Shown here: in pieces, positions 1 through 6,000 of the stretch
How positions within the stretch are numbered: position 1 is the stretch's first letter
Layout: every line of letters begins with the position of its first letter
Assembly: GCA_036501345.1 (NCBI GenBank)
Contig: DASYAN010000513.1
Location: forward strand, 1 to 7,673
DNA length: 7,673 nt
Source of the DNA: DASYAN01 sp036501345
GTDB lineage: Bacteria; Chloroflexota; Ktedonobacteria; Ktedonobacterales; Ktedonobacteraceae
Direction of reading: 5' to 3'
Notes under the pieces: generated by a model
The model's database searches: none
The model's input: the letters and a program-made list of their open reading frames with translations, nothing else
What the model was told of the DNA's origin: nothing
Translations under genes and position numbers: made by a program

Positions 1-1257
1 AACCTCTCGTGGCAATTGCTCTAGCCAGTGCCGGAGGATGACCAATTCGTGTTCACCTACTCCCCAGGTGAGTGACATCATAGACGGCATACGTTCGATC
101 AGATCAGCAGCCCAATGCCATTGATGAGCACTGAAGGCATGTAGGATAGCCTCGGTGGTGTGGTGGTGTTCAGCATACCAAATGCTAGCACGGTGGTGCA
201 AGGTGGGCACGAGATCACCGTGTGTCTGATCCAGTCGATAGCGTAATGCTTCAGCAAAGAGGGCATGATAGCGATACCAGTGGCGTTTGTCGTCCAGGGA
301 GACGACAAATAAGTTGGCCTGTTCCAGCCATTTGAGTATCTGCTGGCTACCATGCTGTTGGGTGACGAAGTCACAGAGTGAGGCATTGAGCCGTTGTAGC
401 ATACATGTTGAGAGCAGGAATGTTTGTATTTCCTGGGACTGTCGGTGGAGCACCTCCTCGGTTAAATAGTCCAGGATATAGCGCTGATCCCCACTCACTT
501 CCTCCAGCAGGTTGACAGGATTGATACGTCCCTGGAGTGAAAGACCGAGCAATCGCAAGCCCACCAGCCAGCCCTCCGTCCGAGTTGTCACATCTTGGAT
601 TGTGTCGTCAGGTAGTTTGGTGTCCATGACCTCTTGGAAGAAGGCTCTGGTCTCCTCTGCTGTACAACGCAACTGGTCAGCGCGGACTTCCAGCATTTGC
701 CGACGTGCTCGCAGCTGTGGGAGTGGCAATGGTGGATCGGTACGTGTTGCCAGGATAATATGCATTTGAGGAGGAAGATGTTCTATTAGATATATAAGCG
801 TATTATGGATTTCCTGCTCAGTGATCACATGATAGTCATCCAAGATCAGCACAAAATGTTGAGCAGTATCCATCAGGAGATTGATGAGAATTGTCAAGAT
901 ATACATCAGTGGAGGAGCTTGTGGTGATTGGAGATACTTCAATAATGGAGTAAACAGTTCTGGTTCTTGCATGTCTAATGCGGCCAGCACATAGGTCCAG
1001 AACGATCGAGGTTCATTGTCTCCCTCGTCCAGAGAGACCCAGGCTACGAGGGAATGACTAGCTGGGAGTGATTGCTCCCAGCTAGAGAGTAAGGTAGTCT
1101 TGCCAAAGCCAGCAGGAGCAGAGATGAGCGTGAGGGGACGCTCCAAGCTCTGCTGGAGCAATGCATTTAGACGAGGACGGGAAATCAAGGTGCCCGGAGT
1201 GACGGGCACAAAGAATTTGGTGGCCAGAAGCTGGCTCTCTATGAGCAGTGTAGCCAT
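1..1257 (-). CDS. MalT-like LuxR-family transcriptional regulator, STAND ATPase part (3' end outside window)
   Basis: An uninterrupted frame of 419 codons runs from ATG at 1257 to the window edge. The start is well fixed: an in-frame stop lies just upstream (1276-1278), and AGGAG (1269-1273 on this strand) sits 11 nt before the ATG. Visible in the translation: the family N-terminal signature LLATKFFVP (10-18) and ISRPRL (25-30), Walker A APAGFGKTT (47-55), Walker B LILDDYH (137-143), the sensor-like LATRTDPPLPLPQLRAR (169-185) and TEGWLVGLRLL (227-237). These define the MalT/STAND NTPase class, typically near 900 residues, with an ATPase, a superhelical TPR-like sensor and a C-terminal LuxR helix-turn-helix. 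Known family role: ligand- and ATP-dependent transcription activation in the cytoplasm. The sensor and the DNA-binding domain are not in the window, so the ligand and targets cannot be read. It lies co-directionally 155 bp downstream of the KS/CLF pair, with its own candidate promoter, and may regulate that cluster (inference). Confidence 0.9.
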   Translation of the reverse strand, partial: MATLLIESQLLATKFFVPVTPGTLISRPRLNALLQQSLERPLTLISAPAGFGKTTLLSSWEQSLPASHSLVAWVSLDEGDNEPRSFWTYVLAALDMQEPELFTPLLKYLQSPQAPPLMYILTILINLLMDTAQHFVLILDDYHVITEQEIHNTLIYLIEHLPPQMHIILATRTDPPLPLPQLRARRQMLEVRADQLRCTAEETRAFFQEVMDTKLPDDTIQDVTTRTEGWLVGLRLLGLSLQGRINPVNLLEEVSGDQRYILDYLTEEVLHRQSQEIQTFLLSTCMLQRLNASLCDFVTQQHGSQQILKWLEQANLFVVSLDDKRHWYRYHALFAEALRYRLDQTHGDLVPTLHHRASIWYAEHHHTTEAILHAFSAHQWHWAADLIERMPSMMSLTWGVGEHELVILRHWLEQLPREV

Positions 1258-1341
1258 GGTAGCATCTTCTCCTGCCTATAAACACTTCCATTTTCCTTTT
1301 CAGTGGTCAATTCATTCTCTGCTCGTCCATGCATTTTTGCT

Positions 1342-1370
1342 ATTCTACCATAGCAAGCAACCTTCGTAAA
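1342..1370 (-). promoter_or_regulatory. Candidate promoter of the MalT-like regulator
   Basis: On the minus strand TTTACG (1370-1365) is followed after exactly 17 nt by TAGAAT (1347-1342). The -10 is preceded by TGG, forming an extended -10 element. The match is 4/6 for -35 and 5/6 for -10. The predicted start point leaves a leader of about 75-80 nt before ATG 1257. This suggests the regulator can be transcribed independently of the KS/CLF operon. The -35 overlaps a small perfect stem, CCTTC-GTAAA-GAAGG (1361-1375), which could also be a weak hairpin after the upstream gene. Confidence 0.45.
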
Positions 1371-1381
1371 GAAGGCAAGTG

Positions 1382-1396
1382 TGATCATGTGGATCA
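1382..1396. promoter_or_regulatory. Dyad between CLF gene and regulator promoter, possible operator
   Basis: TGATC-ATGTG-GATCA is a perfect 5-bp dyad with a 5-nt spacer. It lies 17 bp past the CLF stop codon and 11 bp upstream of the candidate -35 of the regulator gene. Its position fits an operator or activator site for the regulator gene. The dyad is short and no known regulator consensus is recognised, so the assignment is weak. Confidence 0.25.
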
Positions 1397-1412
1397 GGTC
1401 CCAAATAGTGAC

Positions 1413-2654
1413 CTAGTTTTTAATTGCTAGTGCGATATTTGTTCCCCCAATACTTCGTCCACCGATCAATACTCCAGTGAGAGACGATGAACGTGCTTTA
1501 TCACCTACAAGGTTCAAGCCATAAGATAGATCTAGCTTTTCACAGTTGATCGTTGGTGGAATGAGACTATGACGAAGTGCTAGCAGTGAAGTAATTGTAT
1601 CCAAAGCTCCTGCTGCTGCGTAGCTGTGGCCTAGCATTGTACGTGGAACGCTAACGGGTAGATGTGCGAGTTCAGGGCCAAAGGCTAAATGAAGGGCCTC
1701 GGCCTCGCCCCGGTCAGAAGTGGTTAAAGCTCGCCCGTCAAGACTAAAGTAACTGATATCCTCCGAATGTAATTGTCCTTCCTGCATAGCAAGAGAGATA
1801 GCACGGGCATACTGCCTACCATCGCTAGAGGGAGCTTTCAATCCATGTGCATCATTGGTCTGTCCAAAGCCAATAATCTCTCCATAGATTGAGGCTCCAC
1901 GCCGCTGCGCGTGCGTGTACTCCTCAAGAATGCATATACCTGCACCTTCTGCTGGGATTAAGCCAGCTGCACGCTTATCAAATGGACGATAAGCCTGTGG
2001 ATCAGTACCCGTTGCCCAGGTTTCAATCTGATCAGGTTGCTCTGAAAAAATCAGTGGGTGTAGGAATGCTTCAGTTCCCCCAGTAATAATGATATCCGCA
2101 GCTCCTCTTTGAAGAGCTTCATATGCTATGCCTAGGGCATTCAAGCTTCCAGCAGAGTCATTGACAGGCGCTTTGCAATATCCCTGAATACCATAATGGG
2201 TAGCGATCTGTCCTGCACTGGCAACCTGTAACCAAGCAATAGCTGAAAAAGCACTAATAGAACGTGGCCCACGAGTGTGCAAAGCTTGAATTTGCTTGAG
2301 GATATACTCAATACCTCCAAGTGAATTAGCAACTACTGCTCCTACACGCTGGAGGTCCTCGTGCTCCAGTACTAGATTTGCATCTTGTAGAGCTTCCTGG
2401 GTTGCTACAAGGGCAAAGTGACTCATACGATCAGTTCGCTTTGCTAACTTATGATCAACATGTTGATTTGCTGTAAAGTCATCGACATGACCGGATGCTC
2501 GCATAGATAGATCAGCAGTTGCAAAAGGTTGAACAGTTTTTATGCCTGAAATACCCCTACTAGTTGCATGCCAAAAAGCTTCTTTTCCGATGGCATTTGG
2601 GGCAACAACGCCTAGACCAGTGATGACGACACGCCGCTCGGTATGATACGACAT
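1413..2654 (-). CDS. Ketosynthase-like chain length factor (KS-beta, CLF), 413 aa
   Basis: Thiolase-fold beta-ketoacyl synthase homologue lacking the catalytic set. The N-terminus RRVVITGLGVVAPN (7-20) and the overall length match the KS/CLF family. Where the partner KS has the nucleophile in TACSSG, this protein reads NDSAGSLNAL (165-174) with Ser167 at the Cys position. This resembles the Q-AGGLDAL stretch of classical CLFs, but with Ser for Gln. The first catalytic His is replaced by Asp306 (SLDGRAL), the Lys by Arg338, while the second His is kept (GHSYAAAG, His343). In known type II systems the CLF forms a heterodimer with KS-alpha and sets chain length. The start is ATG 2654 with AAAAGGAG (2671-2664 on this strand) 9 nt before it, 21 bp after the KS stop, so the two are co-transcribed and probably co-translated in equal amounts. 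Alternative: an inactive KS-like subunit of an aryl-polyene or other reducing type II system. Confidence 0.85.
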   Translation of the reverse strand: MSYHTERRVVITGLGVVAPNAIGKEAFWHATSRGISGIKTVQPFATADLSMRASGHVDDFTANQHVDHKLAKRTDRMSHFALVATQEALQDANLVLEHEDLQRVGAVVANSLGGIEYILKQIQALHTRGPRSISAFSAIAWLQVASAGQIATHYGIQGYCKAPVNDSAGSLNALGIAYEALQRGAADIIITGGTEAFLHPLIFSEQPDQIETWATGTDPQAYRPFDKRAAGLIPAEGAGICILEEYTHAQRRGASIYGEIIGFGQTNDAHGLKAPSSDGRQYARAISLAMQEGQLHSEDISYFSLDGRALTTSDRGEAEALHLAFGPELAHLPVSVPRTMLGHSYAAAGALDTITSLLALRHSLIPPTINCEKLDLSYGLNLVGDKARSSSLTGVLIGGRSIGGTNIALAIKN

Positions 2655-2675
2655 ATTTTTTATCTCCTTTTAGGA

Positions 2676-3953
2676 CTACTTATACAGCCAGTCACGCTGA
2701 GCAAGGACAAGTGCACTATTCACACCACCAAAACCGCTGGAATGCGTAAGTGCTACTTCGACTGCAGCTTGCCGTGCTGTGTTTGGCACATAATCGAGAT
2801 CGCAAAGTGGATCGGGATGCTTTAAGTTGGTAGTCGGGGGAATAATCTGATGCTCGAGTACAAGGGAAGTGACAATAGTTTCAATGGCGCTAGCAGCTCC
2901 CTGGCTATGTCCAATGAGCGATTTTGTTGCACTGATAGGGATATGATAGGCTTGTTCGCCAAAAGCAGACTTATAAGCGGTAGTTTCTGTCATATCATTG
3001 AGGCGGGTTGAACTCCCATGCGAATTAATATATCCAAGTTGTTCAGGCTGTAGTTGCGCTTCCTCTAATGCTTGCGTGAAGAGCTGTTGGAGTGGTGCTC
3101 CATTAGTTGGAAGAGCAGTCATATGGTATCCATTGTTGTTTGAAGCAAAAGCAATCAGCTCGGCATAGATATGTGCATTACGTGCTAGTGCTACCTTTCG
3201 TTCTTCTAGAAGGAGTATTCCTGCGCCCTCTGCCATGACGAAGCCATCTCGATTGCTATCATATGGACAAGAGGCTTGTGTGGCTTGCTGGTTATGCGTA
3301 CTCAATGTACCCAATATAGAGCATGAAGCTTGGGCGATGGGACTAATTGGGGCATCAGTTCCGCCCGCTAGCATGCGATCAGCACGTCCTTTCTGAATGG
3401 TCCAAAAAGCTTGGCCAATGGCGTCTGCCCCTGAAGAGCATGCTGTTGAAATAACCATACATGGTCCATGTAATTGATGATGTGATGCAATCGCGGCAGC
3501 AGATGCATGAGTCATAAATATGCTACTGGGAGAGTGGTAATCGTTGCTGTTGTTATAGAGAACGGAGTTTCCTTGCCCCATTGTCTGTAGCCAGAATTTC
3601 TCGATCTCTGCCAGAGAATTGATGCCTGAGCCTATATACACTCCCATTGATTCACGTTCTACTGTGCTCAATTTACCGGGGAACTCTGCATCTTGTAAGG
3701 CAAGATTACCTGCTCCGAGGGCAAATTGGGTATTGCGATCTAGGTTCTGGCATTCATTAGGTGTGAGTCCCAGTGCTGCAGGTTCAAAATTTGTTACCTC
3801 ACCAGCTATCTGAGATGGCAGTGAGCTAGCATCGAAACGTGTGATAGGTCGGATACCCGAGCTGCCAGAAAGACAAGCATCCCAAAAGAGTTCCTTGCCA
3901 ATACCATTGGGAGCAATAACTCCAAGTCCTGTAATAACTACCCGTCGCTGCAC
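2676..3953 (-). CDS. Beta-ketoacyl-ACP synthase, type II PKS KS-alpha (FabF-like), 425 aa
   Basis: Condensing enzyme of the KAS II / KS-alpha family. It would catalyse decarboxylative Claisen condensation of malonyl-ACP onto an ACP-bound chain in the cytoplasm. The full active site is visible: nucleophile Cys172 in STACSSGADA, His312 in NSHGSSTRLND, Lys344 and His349 in SATKSLIGHSQGAAS. The C-terminal SSGFGGVNSALVL (405-417) is the usual glycine-rich closing motif, and 425 aa is normal length. The start is GTG 3953, because an in-frame TAA lies directly upstream (3957-3959) and GAAAGGG ends 7 nt before it. It is the first gene of an operon with the CLF gene 21 bp downstream. The pairing with a catalytically dead paralogue argues for polyketide rather than housekeeping fatty acid synthesis. 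No ACP gene adjoins it in this window. Oddities: Gln351 in GHSQGAAS, where many FabF proteins have Leu or another hydrophobic residue, and Ser311/Ser314 in place of the usual AHGT pattern. Confidence 0.9.
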   Translation of the reverse strand: MQRRVVITGLGVIAPNGIGKELFWDACLSGSSGIRPITRFDASSLPSQIAGEVTNFEPAALGLTPNECQNLDRNTQFALGAGNLALQDAEFPGKLSTVERESMGVYIGSGINSLAEIEKFWLQTMGQGNSVLYNNSNDYHSPSSIFMTHASAAAIASHHQLHGPCMVISTACSSGADAIGQAFWTIQKGRADRMLAGGTDAPISPIAQASCSILGTLSTHNQQATQASCPYDSNRDGFVMAEGAGILLLEERKVALARNAHIYAELIAFASNNNGYHMTALPTNGAPLQQLFTQALEEAQLQPEQLGYINSHGSSTRLNDMTETTAYKSAFGEQAYHIPISATKSLIGHSQGAASAIETIVTSLVLEHQIIPPTTNLKHPDPLCDLDYVPNTARQAAVEVALTHSSGFGGVNSALVLAQRDWLYK

Positions 3954-3960
3954 AATTTAT

Positions 3961-3967
3961 CCCTTTC
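3961..3967 (-). promoter_or_regulatory. Ribosome binding site fixing the GTG start of the KS gene
   Basis: GAAAGGG on the minus strand ends 7 nt before GTG 3953. Together with the in-frame TAA at 3957-3959 this leaves GTG as the only reasonable start upstream of the conserved RRVVITGLG motif. Confidence 0.6.
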
Positions 3968-3986
3968 TAAGGTCAATTTTGACAGT

Positions 3987-4004
3987 TTGATGATGTTTTG
4001 ATGA
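3987..4004 (+). repeat. Copy 1 of dispersed TGATGTTTTGAT motif (18-base match, inverted, to 7218-7235)
   Basis: TTGATGATGTTTTGATGA here is the exact reverse complement of 18 bases at 7218-7235, and its 12-base core recurs at 5679-5690 in the other orientation. This copy lies 34-51 bases upstream of the KS start codon, so it may fall in the leader or promoter of the KS/CLF operon. Confidence 0.6.
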
Positions 4005-4031
4005 TTTGGAACTAGCTTTTGGAAGAAGCCC

Positions 4032-4053
4032 ATAGTGTATGAAAAAACACTAT
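4032..4053. promoter_or_regulatory. 7-bp inverted repeat upstream of KS gene, possible operator or leader hairpin
   Basis: ATAGTGT (4032-4038) and ACACTAT (4047-4053) are perfect complements across an 8-nt A-rich spacer, 79-100 bases upstream of the KS start. No T-run follows on the minus strand that would make it a clear terminator. It could be a regulator site or a leader hairpin; the function is not shown. Confidence 0.3.
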
Positions 4054-4664
4054 ATAAAACATGGAAAAACTCTTATTATCATTGCATTTCTTAAATAGTT
4101 TATGGTAGGCAAATTGATTTGCTTTATAGATGCAATGAGGCGATTGGAGTAAGACTCTTATTTCCTAAAATAGGAGAATTATACTTCCACAATTTTTTGA
4201 AATTCCGTCGATCAAAACTGATGAGAATGGTAACACAACCATTCGTGAAATACTATGATGCGTAATGACATATAGGACAAAGTAACTATTCAGTTTATTT
4301 CTATAGTTCCATAAAGATCCTTGGCAAGGCAGTTTATTGCAGGGGTAAAGAGAGCAGAGTACTCTAGTTCTAGCTCTGCTGTGTCGCTTGACATGGAAGA
4401 GCTATCTGGTAAACTTACCAAAGTCATCAGTTCAGCACTACCCTGTTTCTCGTATCTGTCGACTAGTTGTGCTCACTTAAACACATCAATAGTCGTTTCA
4501 GACGGATAGCGAGGGCTTTTACCCATATATCAGCAGGAAAGCTTCCACATGGGGAGGTTTTGAACGCATATAGAAGAGTATCTTTGCATACGATCATACA
4601 ACCGTTTGTGTTTTCATCCTGATGAGAGCGTTAGTGCATCTCATTTAGACATATAGCCAGAAAA

Positions 4665-4669
4665 GGGAG
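4665..4669 (+). promoter_or_regulatory. Ribosome binding site deciding the methyltransferase start
   Basis: GGGAG inside AAAAGGGAGA lies 10 nt before ATG 4680 but only 1 nt before the in-frame GTG 4671. The spacing supports ATG 4680 as the true start, three codons downstream of the longest possible start. Confidence 0.65.
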
Positions 4670-4679
4670 AGTGGTACAT

Positions 4680-5522
4680 ATGAATATCCAAAAGACATCT
4701 GACGCTACCTACGTATTAGGTCATCCAACGCGTGAAGAAGAGCGTCTACAAAAACTGGCACAATTGTTATATCCTTTGACAAAACACCTTTTTGAGCAAG
4801 CTGGTATTACATCTGGTATGAAGGTACTGGATGTAGGAAGCGGTACAGGAGATGTGGCTTTGTTGCTAGCAGAACTAGTTGGTCCAACAGGGTCAGTTAT
4901 GGGAGTAGATGTATATCCAGCAGGTTTAGATGTGGCTCGTGCACGTGTGCATGCGGCTGGACTAACCAATGTCTCCTTTGTAGCGGGAGATATCCGTCAT
5001 ATTGAACTCGATACGGACTTTGATGCCGTCGTCGGTCGCAATGTTTTGATCTATGTCGCAGATCAATCTGAAGTGTTGCGTGTCTGCAGGGACCAGTTGC
5101 GTCCAAGAGGAATAGTAGCGTTCCATGAGATCGAATGGGGTGTGAGTGAACGGTCTGCTGGAATGACTCCTATTCCTCATCTCTTTCAGCAAGCTATGGC
5201 CTGGGTTGCCGGGGGATTTCGTCATTCGGGGGCAGAAATGCAAATAGGGTTCAAGTTCCCCACAGCGTTTCTAGATGCTGGTTTGCCGTTGCCACAGATG
5301 CGACTTGATGGGATTGTGGGGACAACAGAGGACTGGATAGGTTATGATTTTCTCGCTGATGTACTGTATGATATCCTGCCAAAGCTGTGTGAATATGGCA
5401 TTGTGACGGAGGAGCTGGATATTGAGAGCTACATTGAGCTAATTCGAGCAGAGGCCAAGCTGCAACGGAGCTTTGTTCCTCTCTTCTTTATGGCGGGTGT
5501 CTGGGCACGCTTGCAGGGATAG
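4680..5522 (+). CDS. Class I SAM-dependent methyltransferase, 280 aa
   Basis: The Rossmann-fold methyltransferase core is visible. Motif I is VLDVGSGTGDV (49-59), the glycine-rich SAM-binding loop. An acidic residue at the end of strand beta-2, GVD (Asp77), would bind the ribose hydroxyls. GDIRHIEL carries Asp104, and FDAVVGRNVLIYV (114-126) is the motif IV region. LRPRGIVAFHEIEW (140-153) is the typical strand beta-5 segment. The roughly 45-residue N-terminal helical part begins YVLGHPTREEERL, and a longer C-terminal part (155-280) probably forms the acceptor lid. It is a soluble cytoplasmic enzyme transferring methyl from SAM to a small molecule; the substrate cannot be read. Placed divergently from the KS/CLF operon across 0.7 kb, it may be a polyketide tailoring C- or O-methyltransferase (inference). 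Start ATG 4680 is chosen from ribosome binding site spacing. No membrane segment or signal peptide is seen. UbiE-like activity is possible but not specifically supported. Confidence 0.88.
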   Translation: MNIQKTSDATYVLGHPTREEERLQKLAQLLYPLTKHLFEQAGITSGMKVLDVGSGTGDVALLLAELVGPTGSVMGVDVYPAGLDVARARVHAAGLTNVSFVAGDIRHIELDTDFDAVVGRNVLIYVADQSEVLRVCRDQLRPRGIVAFHEIEWGVSERSAGMTPIPHLFQQAMAWVAGGFRHSGAEMQIGFKFPTAFLDAGLPLPQMRLDGIVGTTEDWIGYDFLADVLYDILPKLCEYGIVTEELDIESYIELIRAEAKLQRSFVPLFFMAGVWARLQG

Positions 5523-5571
5523 ATTTTCGGGAAGAGAAAAAATAAGCTTGTCAAGATAGTCTTACTGTGTG

Positions 5572-5691
5572 CTGACGTTTTGATATAAGCCAGCAAAGCA
5601 CAACCATTGCTCAGGTATTGTAGCAATCAGTCTATTGTCCTACTCCATGTGGGGCCTTGGATCGGCAAAAATCCTTATATCAAAACATCAG
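5572..5691. repeat. 120-bp element bounded by 18-bp terminal inverted repeats (MITE-like)
   Basis: The left arm CTGACGTTTTGATATAAG (5572-5589) and the reverse complement of the right arm (5674-5691), CTGATGTTTTGATATAAG, match at 17 of 18 bases across an 84-bp centre. The centre contains a further small stem, ATTGCT with AGCAAT near 5610-5630. The arms carry the same TGAYGTTTTGAT core found near 3990 and 7225. Size and layout fit a miniature inverted-repeat element or a paired regulator site. No target-site duplication is visible at the edges (flanks TGTG and ATCT), so mobility is not shown. Confidence 0.5.
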
Positions 5692-5913
5692 ATCTTGATT
5701 ATCCAAGATTGACATGTGAGAAGTTTCATATCTGTTTTTGATCTTTTTTCGCGTTTCTTGTTCCATTTCAATTGCACTGTGTGCAAAATAGGGAGCAGTC
5801 GGCCAGCTTTTCCAGAGAGCAAAGTCAGCATTGTTCAATCTTGAAAGCCAATGCGTGTATGATGAGAGGCCATTTTTCGTAGTAAAACTTCGTCCTGTAA
5901 TGGTATAATTATG
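5680..5913 (-). pseudogene. Possible gene remnant, 77 codons without a start
   Basis: A minus-strand frame stays open from just after a TGA (5914-5916) to a TGA at 5680-5682. Its composition looks protein-like, for example LNNADFALWKSWPTAPYF (26-43) and a charged stretch IEMEQETRKKIKNRYE (48-63). It has no ATG before residue 50, the only earlier alternative is a TTG at codon 26, and there is no ribosome binding site. It also overlaps the promoter of the next gene. I do not recognise the family. It could be the 3' remnant of a lost gene or simply a chance open frame; open frames of this length are expected occasionally. Confidence 0.2.
5901..5909 (+). promoter_or_regulatory. Extended -10 promoter for the DnaA_N-like gene
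   Basis: TGG-TATAAT is a perfect extended -10 element (TGnTATAAT). No good -35 is found at 16-18 nt upstream, which is tolerated for extended -10 promoters. The predicted leader is about 85 nt to ATG 6001, which has its own strong AAGGAG ribosome binding site 6 nt upstream. Confidence 0.4.
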
Positions 5914-6000
5914 TCAAATGATGATTAATTGTTGTACTTAGTGTATTTTATTGTTTCAACAGTGTGCACTAATGACTAACAACAAAACAAGGAGAAAACA

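Larger units (their letters stand above)
3954..4679. other. Divergent intergenic region between the KS/CLF operon and the methyltransferase gene
   Basis: About 0.7 kb, AT-rich, with no convincing gene. It must hold the start signals of both flanking units. Seen here: the KS ribosome binding site, the 18-base motif copy at 3987-4004, a 7-bp hairpin at 4032-4053, a short stem TCCTA-AAA-TAGGA at 4163-4175, and the methyltransferase ribosome binding site near 4665. Several open frames of about 60 codons exist on both strands between 4280 and 4640. None has a ribosome binding site with a start codon, or a family motif I recognise. No acyl carrier protein signature (Asp-Ser-Leu phosphopantetheine site) is seen. 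Confidence 0.6.
5523..6000. other. Intergenic region with inverted repeat and promoter, no intact gene
   Basis: Contents: the 120-bp inverted-repeat unit (5572-5691), a minus-strand open frame of 77 codons without a good start (5680-5913), an extended -10 promoter (5901-5909) and the ribosome binding site AAGGAG (5989-5994) of the next gene. No clear intrinsic terminator follows the methyltransferase stop codon. Confidence 0.6.

Noticed and set aside
1361..1375. CCTTC-GTAAA-GAAGG stem as terminator of the KS/CLF operon.
   Set aside because: The stem is only 5 bp, has no T-run on the minus strand, and overlaps the better-supported -35 of the regulator promoter.
4178..4183. Perfect TATAAT on the minus strand as a promoter for the KS operon.
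   Set aside because: No -35-like hexamer at 16-18 nt, no TGn extension, and it would give a leader of over 200 nt. It is likely chance in AT-rich DNA.
4284..4640. Several minus-strand open frames of about 45-60 codons, one readable from ATG 4531 through an internal TGA to a stop near 4284, plus the overlapping plus-strand frame 4321-4509.
   Set aside because: No ribosome binding site, no recognised motif, and frames on both strands look equally plausible. Lengths are within chance expectation for this base composition.
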